Source: Deltaproteobacteria bacterium Ga0077539
Lineage (GTDB): Bacteria > Myxococcota_A > Polyangia > Polyangiales > Ga0077539
Length of the DNA stretch: 32,895 nt
Assembly (NCBI GenBank): GCA_001465015.1
Contig: LNEO01000242.1
Span: forward strand, 1 to 32,895
Direction: 5' to 3'
Below the pieces are notes generated by a model, which did not search any database, was not told the DNA's origin, and saw only the letters and a program-made list of their open reading frames with translations. Shown here piece by piece: positions 1-9,952 of this stretch (position 1 is its first letter; the number at the start of each line of letters is the position of its first letter). Position numbers and translations under genes: made by a program.

Positions 1-1
1 C

Positions 2-178
2 GAGTCAGGCACTTCGACGATGGTGCTCACGGGGCATCCTTGCGGCGGTGGCGTAGAGAACCTCTCGCTCGCACGGCTCTGCCCCTCTTTTCAAGCGCGT
101 GCGGAGCTGGAGCTCCAGGCTCCTCCTGAGCTCGTGAGCAGGATGGGAATCACACCCATCTGGGACGAAGCTGCGTAG
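2..178 (+). CDS. C-terminal fragment of an unrecognised protein (cut by window edge)
   Basis: Frame 2 stays open from the window edge to a TAG at 176-178 and gives 58 residues, ending in GITPIWDEAA. Codon third positions are mostly G or C, as in the neighbouring genes. The peptide has ordinary composition, with a Gly/Cys patch (HPCGGGVENL) and an acidic helix-like tail, and it converges on the DUF2237 gene 33 bases downstream. The start lies outside the window, so family and function cannot be judged. It could be a chance open frame, since it is short. I do not recognise it. Confidence 0.35.
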   Translation, partial: ESGTSTMVLTGHPCGGGVENLSLARLCPSFQARAELELQAPPELVSRMGITPIWDEAA

Positions 179-211
179 ACGTTGTCCACCAGAAATTGCC
201 CGAGGGATTTT

Positions 212-598
212 CTAGTTCATCTCCGCCGCGTGCTTTCGCAGCACGTCGATGCTCGCGTACTCGAGCATGCCCTCGTGGGTGCTCTCGAGAAACACGAGCG
301 GCGCGCAGCCCGCTTCGAAGGCCTCGACCCAGCGCGCGGCGCACACGCACCAACGATCGCCAGGCTTCAACCCGACAAACCCCGCCTCGGGAACCGGCGT
401 CGACAGGTCGTTGCCCATCCGCTTGCTGAACGAGAGAAACTCCGCCGTCGCGCGGACGCACACGAGGTGCGCTCCGCGATCGTTCGCGTCGGTGTTGCAG
501 CAGCCGTCGCGAAACCAACCCGTCTTCGGAGACATCGAGCAGGTGGCGAGGGGTTTTCCGAGAACGTTGCGCGCGGTGGGCTTGTCCGTGTTGGCCAT
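212..598 (-). CDS. DUF2237 family protein
   Basis: This 128-residue protein matches the small DUF2237 family along its whole length. The family hallmarks are visible in order: NVLGKPL near residue 11, TGWFRDGCCNT at about 26-36, the LVCVRATAEFLSFS segment, GNDLSTPVPEAGF, LKPGDRWCVCAARW, and a C-terminal FLESTHEGMLEY. The conserved Cys residues (in GCC, VCV and CVC) could bind a metal or form disulfides, but the biochemical role of the family is not established. The protein has no signal peptide and is probably cytoplasmic. It starts 52 bases after the stop of the lipoprotein hydrolase on the same strand, so the two could be co-transcribed, though nothing links their functions. Confidence 0.93.
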   Translation of the reverse strand: MANTDKPTARNVLGKPLATCSMSPKTGWFRDGCCNTDANDRGAHLVCVRATAEFLSFSKRMGNDLSTPVPEAGFVGLKPGDRWCVCAARWVEAFEAGCAPLVFLESTHEGMLEYASIDVLRKHAAEMN

Positions 599-650
599 GG
601 TTGGCCCATTGGATACCGCACGAACGCCTTCGTCGCGAGCGCGACTTCTG

Positions 651-3197
651 TCAGCGAACGACAGGCATCCCCTCGGTCGCTGACGCCATGAACTCCGCCA
701 CGCGCGCGCGGAGCATCGCGTCGCGAAAGAGCACGAAGTGCCCGTCGTACGCGCCGCTCGGGTCGCTCTCGAGCAGGATCGCCGTCGTGCGGCCCGAGCC
801 CGTGTCGACGTTGTTCTGCACGGGGAGCATCACGCCCATGCCCGCGGGCCAGGCGTTCATTCCGCCAGGGATCGGCGCGGCCACCGGGAGTCCGAGGCTG
901 ATGGCGAGGGCCTGCATGGTGGCGGGCGTCGAGTACGTGTCGCCCAGGCCGTACGTCATCACCAGCGGTCGCGCCCCGACGCCCATGGGGCGTTGCACGA
1001 ACATGCGCGATCCGTAGTTCACTGCGTCCGCGGGCTCGATAAACGATTGAAAGAGCTGCAGCGCGGGGTGCTCGCCGCTCATGGGCTCGCCGAGCAACAG
1101 CGGACCGAGCGCCGCGATGTTGACCGGGCGCGTCTTGGTCGTGAGCGACGCGCGGAGGTCGCCGCCAGCGCCCGACAGCACGATGGCGTTGAGCGCTCCG
1201 TCGTAGGCCGCAGCCGCCGTCCCCACCGTCGCGCCCTGTGAATGACCGAGGAAAACCAACTTCATCGGGTTGAAGCTCAGCGGCGTCGCGCCCATGCCGG
1301 TGGGCATGATCGTCACCGTCCGCAGCGCGCGAGAGAGGGCGAGCACGTCGGCGCCGCCTTGCAGCACGTTGTCGCGCGCGGCCTCGGGGTTGGCGAAGTT
1401 GAAGAAGAGCGTGTTGGGGTGCTCGGTCACGCCCGCTCCGCGGCGGTTTCCGTGCATCACGCCCTCGTACGTCACCAGCGCGAAGCGCACTTGTCGCCCC
1501 GAGAACATGACGCTGTTGACGGCCTCGGCGAGGCCTTCGGTGATGCCGCTGCGAAAGTTTCCGCCCGTTCCGTGGCCGTAGAGGACGACGGGCCAGCCGC
1601 CCATCGGCATCGTCGCGCCCCTCGGAACAGCGATCGACACGCACACGCGCTCGGTGTCCGCGATGGTCGCGGTGCCCATCGCGTCGTACTGGATCGCGCC
1701 CTCGCCGGGCATGCGATAGGGACGCGGCCCTCGCTGCAGCACCGGCACGTCGATGGTGCCCTGATACTCGTCGAACGCGGGGTTGTCCGGTCCGATGCAC
1801 CCGCGCACGTGATCGGGACCAGTGAGCCCGTCGTCGCACGGCGAGCGAACGCCCTCGGCGCAGCGCACGAAATCACGCGCCATCGGCGCGGGCGCGCTCT
1901 GGACGGCGCGCGCGACGCCCTCGAACTTGAGCCTCGGGTCCTGCGCCGTGAACACCGCCGCGTTGAGCACGGTGTTGGGAGCGATCATCTGCGCGCTCAG
2001 GTACTGGCGAAACGGCGCGTACGCGAGGTGCGCGCGCGCGAGGCGCGGGTCGGTCGGAGCGCTCGCGCCCATGACCGCGTCGAAGTCCGAGTCGCGCGCG
2101 TACGCCATTCCGCCGGGGGCTTGAATGCCCGTCGTGAGATACACCGCGATCGTGTGCCCGTGCGGAAACGGAACGCCCGCCGCCGTCGTCACCCCGAGCC
2201 AGTTGGCGCAGATGTAGCGGCCCTGGTTTCCGTCGAAGCGATACGTCTGAAAACCAATGGGCTGATTCGTAGTCAGATCGACGATCTTGATGGTCGTTCC
2301 GAGCTGCAGCGTGTCGAAGTTGGGCGACGACGAGAAGCGAAAGTACACCCACTGGTTGTTGCCGAAGCCGTCGAGGCTCTGCTCCGCGGCGCGCGCGTAG
2401 CGATCGACGAGATCGAACCCGAGCAGCGCGGTTCCGGGCGTCGGAAACCCCCGCAAATTGACCCGCCTCGTCATCGGATCACGACGGATGTCATTGGGAA
2501 ACGGCAGTCGAAAGAAGTCGCTGCGCGGCATCCCATCCGCGTTGGGAACCTCGAAGTAGCTCTTGTGCATCCCCGCCGGGTCCATCCCGCACTCGACCCC
2601 GCGAAACAGCCGGTTCATGTTGACCGCTGCCGCGCGCGCGCACTGGTTGTTCGTGGGATTGCAGAGCAGCCCCGCCATGCAGTCCAGCGTGTCCATGCAC
2701 ATCCCGCCCACGTCGCGCGGCCCGGGGCCCGACATGCTCGTGCCGCCGTCCATCGACGACGCTCCTCCGTCGCCCGAGGTGCTTCCGCCGTCTCCGCCGC
2801 TCGCGCCGCCATCGGGTGACCCGACCGGCGGCGCGCCGCGGGGAACCTGACAGGTCCCCAGCACTTGTCCCGCCGCGCGAAAGCAGATCGCACCGCGCAG
2901 GCACTCTGCCGTGGTCGCGCAAACCGATCCGACCGGTCCCTCACCAGCGCCGGCGCACTTGTTGTCCTCTGCGCAATAGAGCCCTGCCGCGCAGTCGAGC
3001 GTGAGCGCGCACGGCTGCCCCATCGTCGCGCTGCCAGGCGATTCACAGACGCCGCGCGAGTTGCAGCGCAGCCCGACGCGGCAGTCCGCGTTGCTGTTGC
3101 AGGGCTCTCCGACGTTGCGGTTCATCATCGGCAGCGGGGTGTTGATTCCGCAGGCCCCGAGCAGCGACAAGAGCGCGAAGAGCGAAAGGTTGCGCAT
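651..3197 (-). CDS. Secreted lipoprotein with Cys-rich repeats and an alpha/beta-hydrolase domain
   Basis: The 848-residue product starts with a lipoprotein signal peptide (MRNLSLFALLSLLGAC, acylated Cys16). That fixes the start at 3197, because the longer open frame would run through the upstream gene. Residues about 25-210 hold four Cys-rich modules of the form C-x-(T/S)-x-x-(E/D)C..GL.C....C, interrupted by a Gly/Ser/Asp linker. After a beta-rich stretch comes an alpha/beta hydrolase: oxyanion-loop YGHGTGGN near residue 540, nucleophile elbow GHSQG with Ser653, and plausible acid Asp753 (YGLGDTYS) and His820 (YDGHFVLF). It is therefore likely an esterase or lipase displayed on the outer membrane. 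The substrate is unknown. The architecture resembles other large bacterial extracellular lipases. The Cys modules are probably disulfide-bonded spacers or binding units. Confidence 0.88.
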   Translation of the reverse strand: MRNLSLFALLSLLGACGINTPLPMMNRNVGEPCNSNADCRVGLRCNSRGVCESPGSATMGQPCALTLDCAAGLYCAEDNKCAGAGEGPVGSVCATTAECLRGAICFRAAGQVLGTCQVPRGAPPVGSPDGGASGGDGGSTSGDGGASSMDGGTSMSGPGPRDVGGMCMDTLDCMAGLLCNPTNNQCARAAAVNMNRLFRGVECGMDPAGMHKSYFEVPNADGMPRSDFFRLPFPNDIRRDPMTRRVNLRGFPTPGTALLGFDLVDRYARAAEQSLDGFGNNQWVYFRFSSSPNFDTLQLGTTIKIVDLTTNQPIGFQTYRFDGNQGRYICANWLGVTTAAGVPFPHGHTIAVYLTTGIQAPGGMAYARDSDFDAVMGASAPTDPRLARAHLAYAPFRQYLSAQMIAPNTVLNAAVFTAQDPRLKFEGVARAVQSAPAPMARDFVRCAEGVRSPCDDGLTGPDHVRGCIGPDNPAFDEYQGTIDVPVLQRGPRPYRMPGEGAIQYDAMGTATIADTERVCVSIAVPRGATMPMGGWPVVLYGHGTGGNFRSGITEGLAEAVNSVMFSGRQVRFALVTYEGVMHGNRRGAGVTEHPNTLFFNFANPEAARDNVLQGGADVLALSRALRTVTIMPTGMGATPLSFNPMKLVFLGHSQGATVGTAAAAYDGALNAIVLSGAGGDLRASLTTKTRPVNIAALGPLLLGEPMSGEHPALQLFQSFIEPADAVNYGSRMFVQRPMGVGARPLVMTYGLGDTYSTPATMQALAISLGLPVAAPIPGGMNAWPAGMGVMLPVQNNVDTGSGRTTAILLESDPSGAYDGHFVLFRDAMLRARVAEFMASATEGMPVVR

Positions 3198-3284
3198 CAC
3201 GAGAGTGTCCGCCCAACGAGCGCGTAGGGCAACAGGCGCGCAGATCACCGCGGATTCGTCACGAAAAGCTGTGGTGGTCTTGAG

Positions 3285-3300
3285 CGCTCTCCAGAGAGCG
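3285..3300. promoter_or_regulatory. Perfect 7-base inverted repeat in a divergent intergenic region
   Basis: The arms CGCTCTC and GAGAGCG are separated by CA. The site lies 18 bases upstream of the GTG start at 3319 and 88 bases upstream of the divergent lipoprotein gene. It could be an operator or an RNA hairpin in the leader. No T-tract follows, so it is not an intrinsic terminator for the + strand. Confidence 0.35.
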
Positions 3301-3318
3301 TGAGATGGTGTTTGTAAG

Positions 3319-3648
3319 GTGACACAAGGCTGGGAGATCGAGCGTCGAGGGGACGCGGTGATCGTGCGTTTTGCCGCGCACGTCTCGGCGCTCGACGGGC
3401 AGGAGTCTGCTCGTGCGCTCGTCGCCGAAGTGGGTGATCGTCCGTTCTCACTGCACCTGGATCTGGGGCGCACGCGCGGGTACGAGAGCGGCGCGCGTTT
3501 GGCGTGGCAAGATGCGCTCTGGCCGCGCCGCAGCCAGGTCCGCGAACTCGTCGTCGTGACGTTCTCCCCCGTCCCGCGCATGGGCGTCTCGATGCTCGCG
3601 GCGTTTCTCGGGATCCCATGTCGCCACGTCGAGTCGCTCGAGGGGTGA
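3319..3648 (+). CDS. Small hypothetical protein, possibly STAS/SpoIIAA-like
   Basis: This is a 109-residue cytoplasmic protein with a GTG start and a weak purine-rich stretch (GTAAGG) just upstream. The predicted pattern is alternating strands and helices: a short N-terminal strand pair (WEIERRGDAVIVRFA), a helix (DGQESARALVAEV), a strand (FSLHLDLG), a second helix, and a strand (VRELVVVTFS) before a final helix. This order recalls STAS or SpoIIAA-like folds, which often act in anti-sigma-factor antagonism, but I see no decisive motif such as a phosphorylatable Ser in a DSxG context. It is divergent from the hydrolase gene and 91 bases upstream of the DUF808 gene. The fold assignment is tentative. 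Confidence 0.7.
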   Translation: MTQGWEIERRGDAVIVRFAAHVSALDGQESARALVAEVGDRPFSLHLDLGRTRGYESGARLAWQDALWPRRSQVRELVVVTFSPVPRMGVSMLAAFLGIPCRHVESLEG

Positions 3649-3739
3649 GCGCAGGCGCGGGTCTCTCACGGTGACTGCAGCGCGGCGGCGGCCACTTTCC
3701 TCATCGAAGCGGGTCGTTTCCGCGCGACACTGCGCGCGC

Positions 3740-4696
3740 ATGGCGGTCGCCAATCTCCTCGGACTCCTCGAAGACATCACGACGATGCTCGATCAGGTCG
3801 CCGCCGCGACCAAAGTGGCGGCGAAGAAGACCGCAGGCGTCGTCGCCGACGACATGGCGCTCAACGCGCAGCAGGTCGTCGGCGTTCCCGCGAGCCGCGA
3901 GCTGTCCGTCGTGTGGGCGGTCGCGAAGGGATCGCTGTTCAACAAGGTGATCATCGTCCCGACGCTGCTCTTGATCAGCGCGTTGGCCCCCAAGGCCGTG
4001 ACGGTGCTCTTGCTCGTGGGCGGCGCGTTCTTGTGCTTCGAAGGCTTCGAGAAGGTCGTGCACAAGCTCCTTCACAGCAAGGAGGAGGACGAGGCGCGAA
4101 AATCCGAGCACCTCGCCAAGGTCGCCGACCCCGACGTCGACCTCGCGACGGCCGAGCAGGGCAAGGTCAAGGGCGCCGTTCGCACGGACTTCATCTTGTC
4201 CGCAGAAATCGCGGTGATCGCGCTCGGCGCGGTGTCCGATCGACCGATGCCGATCCGCGTCGCGACGCTCGTCGCGGTGAGCGTCGCGATGACCGTGGGC
4301 GTCTACGGGCTCGTCGCGGTGATCGTGCGCTTCGACGACATGGGCGTGTGGCTCGTGCAGCGCGAGGGAGACGGCTTCGGCCCACGATTTCAACGCGGTC
4401 TCGGGCGGGCGATCCTCCGCGCGGCGCCGTGGGTCATGCGCGCGCTCTCGTTTCTCGGGACGACGGCGATGTTTCTCGTCGGCGGCAGCATCGTGGCCCA
4501 CAACGTGGGCCCTGTGCACAAAGCGGTCGACGCCGCGGTGGTGCTCGCTCAGCCGGTGGCCTCTGCGCCCCTGGCGCGCACGATTCTCGAGGGCGTCGTG
4601 GGCGTCCTGACGGGATTGATCGCGGTGCTCGTGGTCACGGTGGCCGCGAAGGTCGCCAAGGTCGCCAGGCGAGCGAAGGGCGAAAAGGCGGCCTGA
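3740..4696 (+). CDS. DUF808 (YedI-type) inner-membrane protein
   Basis: The 318-residue product matches the DUF808 family. It shows the conserved N-terminus LLEDITTMLDQVA, then TKVAAKKTAGVVADDMALNA, QQVVGVPASRELSVVW, and AFLCFEGFEKVVHKLLH. About five hydrophobic segments follow (near residues 75-110, 155-170, 175-200, 235-262 and 285-310), so it is an integral membrane protein. The family has no firmly known function. The ATG at 3740 is preferred over a GTG 69 bases earlier because family members begin almost directly with this motif and the extra residues are Arg-rich and unlike the family. It converges on the DUF1552 gene with only 35 bases between stops, and no clear terminator is visible there. 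Confidence 0.92.
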   Translation: MAVANLLGLLEDITTMLDQVAAATKVAAKKTAGVVADDMALNAQQVVGVPASRELSVVWAVAKGSLFNKVIIVPTLLLISALAPKAVTVLLLVGGAFLCFEGFEKVVHKLLHSKEEDEARKSEHLAKVADPDVDLATAEQGKVKGAVRTDFILSAEIAVIALGAVSDRPMPIRVATLVAVSVAMTVGVYGLVAVIVRFDDMGVWLVQREGDGFGPRFQRGLGRAILRAAPWVMRALSFLGTTAMFLVGGSIVAHNVGPVHKAVDAAVVLAQPVASAPLARTILEGVVGVLTGLIAVLVVTVAAKVAKVARRAKGEKAA

Positions 4697-4731
4697 GAGG
4701 GTGTTGCTGCGCCCCCGCTCTGTCGCGCGGC

Positions 4732-6099
4732 TTACGCCAAGAGCTCGCCGATCACCGCGTTGGACTCACCGGGGCCCACGCCGTAGCTGGCCGCAGGGTG
4801 TCCAAACGCGCGCAAGAGCGTGATGAGCGCGCGCGACGTGTTGTCCCGCGTGCCCGAGCGCCAGTGGACTCCGCCGCGAAGCCGTCCCCCCGCGCGCCCC
4901 GCGAGCAGGATCGGAAACTCGTCGTTGGTGTGGTTGTACCCTTCGCTGAGCTCGCTCGTGCAAAGGATCGCGCTGTTGTGCAGGACGTTGTTCGCTCCGT
5001 CGGGCGTGTCGCGGAGCCGCCCGAGAAAGTACGCGAGCTGTCGCATCGTGAAGGTGGTCGCGGCGTGCACCATCGGCTGCTGCGTCGCTGGATCAGCGCT
5101 GGCGCGCTCGTCGTGACACGTCTGGTGCATCCCGCTGCGAAAGCCGGGGACCATCCAGAACACCGTGCCAGCGCCGCACGTTGAAAACTGCACGCTGAAC
5201 ACCCGCGTGAGATCACAGGCGAGCGCGAGCGCCATGATGTCGCTCATCACGCGGTTCTTCTGCTCGATCTGCTCTTGTCCCATCATGTCGGGATAGCCGT
5301 CGAGCGGTCGCATGGGCGCTGCGCACGCGCCAGAGGGCGCCCCGAGCCGCTGCTCGATGGCGCGCACCGAGGCGAAGTGCTGCTCGAGCCGCGTTCGATC
5401 GGTGGCAGACACGCGGCCCTGCAGCGCGCGGATCTCTGCCTGCACCGCGGTCAGGACGCTCTGCCGCGCCACGGCCTCTTGCGACGCCGAGCCCATCCCG
5501 AACAGGCGATTGAAGAGCGTGAGCGGGTTGTACTCGCTCTGGTTGGGGTTGTTGGGTCCGTTGTGCGAGAGGTGTTGAAAAGTGGTGCCCTCGTCGGTCC
5601 CGTGAAAGCGGCACACGCCCGCCTCGATCGAGCGGTACGCGGTGCGCGTCATCGGGTCGTTCATCACGTGGTCCGCGACGTATTGGTCGATGGACTGCCG
5701 CGGGAGCGTCGTGACGATCGTGTCGCGCGTGGTGCCGAGCTGGTGGTAGCGCGCGCCGGTGAGGATGCCGGACATGCCCGAGTGATGCGGGTGCGTCGCG
5801 GTCTTGATCTCGCATCCCGTCACGGGGCTGAACCAGTCGCGCAGTCCCGCGTCGATCAGCGGCTGCATCTCGCCGCGCGGGGTCCAGCCTGGGCCTGTTC
5901 CGTTGGGAGTCCAGTGGGCGCGGCGCACGCCGTTGCCCCAGAACCAGATGCCGAAGCGCTTGGGCAAGGGGCGCCCCTGCGCGAGCGCCTCGCCGTTGAC
6001 GTCGAGCATGCACTCGAGCGTCGGGAGCGCGACGCCCACCACGGCGCCGCCGAAGAGTCCCTTGAGAACTGTGCGTCGATCGAGTCGAAAGCGTCTCAT
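4732..6099 (-). CDS. DUF1552 domain protein, Tat-exported
   Basis: The 455-residue product begins with a twin-arginine type signal (MRRFRLDRRTVLKGLFGG, then a hydrophobic stretch). This suggests export in a folded state and supports the start at 6099. The rest is DUF1552-like: PKRFGIWFWGNGVRRAHW, GPGWTPRGEMQPL, HHSGMSGILTGA, SIDQYVADH, a central helix with RTRLEQHFASVRAIEQRL, and a C-terminal LCTSELSEGYNHTNDEFPIL segment typical of the alkaline-phosphatase-superfamily-like fold. It is the downstream partner of the DUF1592 gene, with 8 bases between them. Such pairs are common in Planctomycetes and myxobacteria and are thought to act in the periplasm, possibly in redox or polymer metabolism. 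The reaction is unknown. Confidence 0.92.
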   Translation of the reverse strand: MRRFRLDRRTVLKGLFGGAVVGVALPTLECMLDVNGEALAQGRPLPKRFGIWFWGNGVRRAHWTPNGTGPGWTPRGEMQPLIDAGLRDWFSPVTGCEIKTATHPHHSGMSGILTGARYHQLGTTRDTIVTTLPRQSIDQYVADHVMNDPMTRTAYRSIEAGVCRFHGTDEGTTFQHLSHNGPNNPNQSEYNPLTLFNRLFGMGSASQEAVARQSVLTAVQAEIRALQGRVSATDRTRLEQHFASVRAIEQRLGAPSGACAAPMRPLDGYPDMMGQEQIEQKNRVMSDIMALALACDLTRVFSVQFSTCGAGTVFWMVPGFRSGMHQTCHDERASADPATQQPMVHAATTFTMRQLAYFLGRLRDTPDGANNVLHNSAILCTSELSEGYNHTNDEFPILLAGRAGGRLRGGVHWRSGTRDNTSRALITLLRAFGHPAASYGVGPGESNAVIGELLA

Positions 6100-6107
6100 G
6101 GCTCTGC

Positions 6108-7832
6108 TCAACCTCCGTTGGCTGCGAAGCGAAAGCCGTCGCTCGCGGCGAGCGCTTCGATGAGCACTCTGAACTGATAGCCCTGCGTGGAGAACGCGCG
6201 CTCGACGTCGCGGATCACGATCGCTTCGCTCTCTGCTTCGACGTGTCCCGTCGCGTGTCGGTACATGTTTCGTACGATGCAGCCGGGCAACAACCGGTGG
6301 TTGCGAACGGCCTCGGCGAGCTCTCGACCGCTGCGAAAATCCACGCCGTCGAGCGACCCGCGGGCGTCGACCGGCAGCGTGTTGTCCGTCGTTCGATAAG
6401 CGCCGATCGCGTCGTAGTGCTCGAGGCCGAAGCCCACCGGGTCCATCGCCGTGTGACAAGCGGCGCACGCGGGGGGCTGCAAGTGCAGCGTCTCGAGCCG
6501 TTGCCTGAAGGTCTGCACGACGCCCGGCATCGGGGGAGGGATGTCCGTCGTCACCCCAGCAGGCGGCGGCGGGATCGGCTGACAGAGCAAGAACTGACGA
6601 ATGAACTTGCCTCGGTGCGTCGGCGAGGTCGTGACCGGGTGGGCGTTGTTCGTGAGAAACGCCGCGGTCGTGAGGACCCCGGCGCGCGGCGCGTTGGCGG
6701 GCCAATCGTAGCGGCGAAACGTCGCGTCGAAGGTCCCGGGGATCCCGTACAAGCGCGCGAGGTTATTGTCGATGAAGGTCGTGCGCGTCGTGAAGATGTC
6801 GCGCAGGTCGCCGTCGCCGAACGCCGTCTCGCCGACGATCCGCTCGAACTCTTGGATCATCGAGGCCACGAGCGCCGGCGAGTACAGCGGGTACAGCATG
6901 CGATCGCGGGTCTGGGGCCCGATGCGATCGAGCTTGAAATACTCGCTGAAAAACGCGGTCAGCGTGGTGCGCGCCCTTGGATCTGCGAAGAGCCTCCGCA
7001 CCTGCGCGCGAACGCCCTCGGCCGTGTCGAGCTCTCCGCGCCCCGCGGCGTCGAGCAGCGCGTCGTCCGGCGTGCTCGACCAGAGCAAGAACGAGAGCCT
7101 CGCGGCCATCTCGTAGCCCGTGTACCGACGCATCGTCGGGATGCTCGGGACCGATTCTCCGCGCTCGACTCTGAAGAGAAATTGCGGCGCTTGCAGCATC
7201 CCCGCGACGACGTACTCGAGGCCCTTGTTGGGGTCTCGGTACGCGCCTGCCGCGGCGCGCGAGACGCCCACCCAGCGCTCGGTCTCGGCCATCTCGAGCG
7301 GCCGTCGCCAGGCCCTTCGCCCGAAGCGCGCGATGAACCCTCGCGCGCAAGCGTCGTCCGCCGCGCTCGGAGCGCAGCCCACGAGCGCCATTCTGCGCGC
7401 CGGGTTGTTGAATACTTGTGCCGTGACGTTGTACGACGCCGCTTCGAACTGCTCGGCCGCGCGCGGGCTCACGGTGATCGACGCGGCGCCGACCGTCGCA
7501 AAACCGTAGAGCTGCGTGTCGAGCTCGAGGTCCGTCGGGATGTTGACCGCGGCGCCGAGCAGCTCGCGAACCGAGTTGCGAAACTGCGCGCGGGTGAGCC
7601 TGTGCAACGTCGCCGCCTGCGGCGCAAACGGCGGAAACATCGGCTCTCCCGCGTCGGGCGTCGGCGTCGCGGCGTCCGAGGGTGCAGCGCCGTCGCCGAC
7701 GGGCGTCCCCGAGTCCGTGCGGACCGCAGGGTTGGTGTTGTCTCCGGGCCGCGAACCGAGCCTGCCTTCGCACGCGGCGAGCGCGAGCGCCGCGCCGAGC
7801 GGCAACAGGGAGCGTCGAACAGTTGTGCGCAT
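6108..7832 (-). CDS. DUF1592/DUF1588/DUF1585 cytochrome-like lipoprotein
   Basis: This is a 574-residue lipoprotein with signal MRTTVRRSLLPLGAALALAAC, followed by an Asp/Pro/Thr-rich linker. Domain order reads as DUF1587 (LTRAQFRNSVRELLG), DUF1595 (FIARFGRRAWRRPLEMAE), DUF1592 (YEMAARLSFLLWSSTPDD), DUF1588 (RAGVLTTAAFLTNNAHPV to MDPVGFGLEHYDAIGAYR) and DUF1585 (GRELAEAVRNHRLLPGCIVR). A CxxCH haem-binding motif (CAACH, Cys456-His460) sits inside the DUF1588 part, so one c-type haem is plausible. The ATG at 7832 is chosen because it gives the lipobox; a purine-rich GAGGTGA lies 11 bases before it. This is the first gene of the operon with DUF1552, and the pair probably works at the outer face of the inner membrane or in the periplasm. 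Confidence 0.93.
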   Translation of the reverse strand: MRTTVRRSLLPLGAALALAACEGRLGSRPGDNTNPAVRTDSGTPVGDGAAPSDAATPTPDAGEPMFPPFAPQAATLHRLTRAQFRNSVRELLGAAVNIPTDLELDTQLYGFATVGAASITVSPRAAEQFEAASYNVTAQVFNNPARRMALVGCAPSAADDACARGFIARFGRRAWRRPLEMAETERWVGVSRAAAGAYRDPNKGLEYVVAGMLQAPQFLFRVERGESVPSIPTMRRYTGYEMAARLSFLLWSSTPDDALLDAAGRGELDTAEGVRAQVRRLFADPRARTTLTAFFSEYFKLDRIGPQTRDRMLYPLYSPALVASMIQEFERIVGETAFGDGDLRDIFTTRTTFIDNNLARLYGIPGTFDATFRRYDWPANAPRAGVLTTAAFLTNNAHPVTTSPTHRGKFIRQFLLCQPIPPPPAGVTTDIPPPMPGVVQTFRQRLETLHLQPPACAACHTAMDPVGFGLEHYDAIGAYRTTDNTLPVDARGSLDGVDFRSGRELAEAVRNHRLLPGCIVRNMYRHATGHVEAESEAIVIRDVERAFSTQGYQFRVLIEALAASDGFRFAANGG

Positions 7833-7916
7833 CGAGGACGTCACCTCACGGACAGGAGCCAGCAACGAAAACCATCGGATGATCGCGCATCCTTCGGATA
7901 ATTGCGAACCGCGTTG

Positions 7917-8531
7917 CTACGGGCAAAACCCCCATGGCGGACAGGGACGTCCGCTGCGACACGCTGACGAGCCGTCGCAGCACAGCTCGCCAGCGCCCCC
8001 GCAGCCGACGCACCAGCCGAACATACACCGGTTGTTCGTCGAGCACCGTGGGGGGCTCCCGCCAGACGAGCAGCACAGTCGTCCGCGGTCTCCGCAGGAT
8101 CCCGCCATCATGGCCCCGCAGACCATCCCCTCGAGGCACATCAGCGGCGCGTCGCACGGGCTGAGCGCGCCGCGGCAGCAGGGCAAACCGTTTGTTCCGC
8201 ACTTGACGCAGCGCTCACCGACGCACGTGTAGCTCGTCTCGCACCGCGTGCCGTCGGGTCCCGCGCAGCACGGCCCATCGCGGCTCCCGCACACGAGCGT
8301 GTCGGGAGGCAGCGTAACGTCAGGCAATGTCGGCACATCCTCGATGATTCCGCTGTCGATGGGCGTGGGGGCATCGAGGACGGGCGCCACGTCTTCGCTC
8401 GGCGGCTGGTGCGCGTCTTGCGCGGTCACGTCATCGCGATCTTCGACCGGCTCGCGTCGCAGCGCCGCGTGCGGTAGCGAGCACCCGACGAGCGCCGCTG
8501 CTGCGAGCAATCGATGCGCCGACGTCCGCAT
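7917..8531 (-). CDS. Cys-rich lipoprotein of unknown function
   Basis: The 204-residue product has a lipoprotein signal (MRTSAHRLLAAAALVGC), a Pro/Asp/Val-rich linker to about residue 85, and then four Cys-dense modules. Each has a CC pair and further Cys residues, for example CGSRDGPCCAGPDGTRC and CGTNGLPCCRGALSPC. The spacing resembles small disulfide-knotted modules seen in many myxobacterial surface lipoproteins. The start at 8531 is set by the lipobox. The gene is divergent from the MopE-like gene, sharing a 121-base region, and lies 84 bases upstream of the DUF1592 operon on the same strand. Function is unknown. A protein-binding or structural surface role is only a guess. Confidence 0.82.
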   Translation of the reverse strand: MRTSAHRLLAAAALVGCSLPHAALRREPVEDRDDVTAQDAHQPPSEDVAPVLDAPTPIDSGIIEDVPTLPDVTLPPDTLVCGSRDGPCCAGPDGTRCETSYTCVGERCVKCGTNGLPCCRGALSPCDAPLMCLEGMVCGAMMAGSCGDRGRLCCSSGGSPPRCSTNNRCMFGWCVGCGGAGELCCDGSSACRSGRPCPPWGFCP

Positions 8532-8600
8532 ATGCAATGACCGCGGAGCATACGTCGCAATCCGCTCGCCTTCCAACGGCTCGCGCAGCGGCCGTGGAAT

Positions 8601-8615
8601 CTGGCAGAATGCCAG
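8601..8615. promoter_or_regulatory. Inverted repeat in the divergent promoter region
   Basis: The arms CTGGCA and TGCCAG are perfect and separated by GAA, 38 bases before the ATG at 8653. The two flanking genes are divergent, so this could be a shared operator. No convincing -35/-10 pair was fixed for either direction. Confidence 0.35.
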
Positions 8616-8652
8616 GCGCGTGTCCTCGATCGAACGGCACAGGGCAAGAGTG

Positions 8653-9864
<1,212 letters not shown>

Positions 9865-9952
9865 ACAGGGGCGCCCCTCGAACACTCCGATCACACTGGG
9901 ATCGACCCAAAGCCCGATCGACGTCCTATCCTTCGCACGCCTCGGGCTCCCT

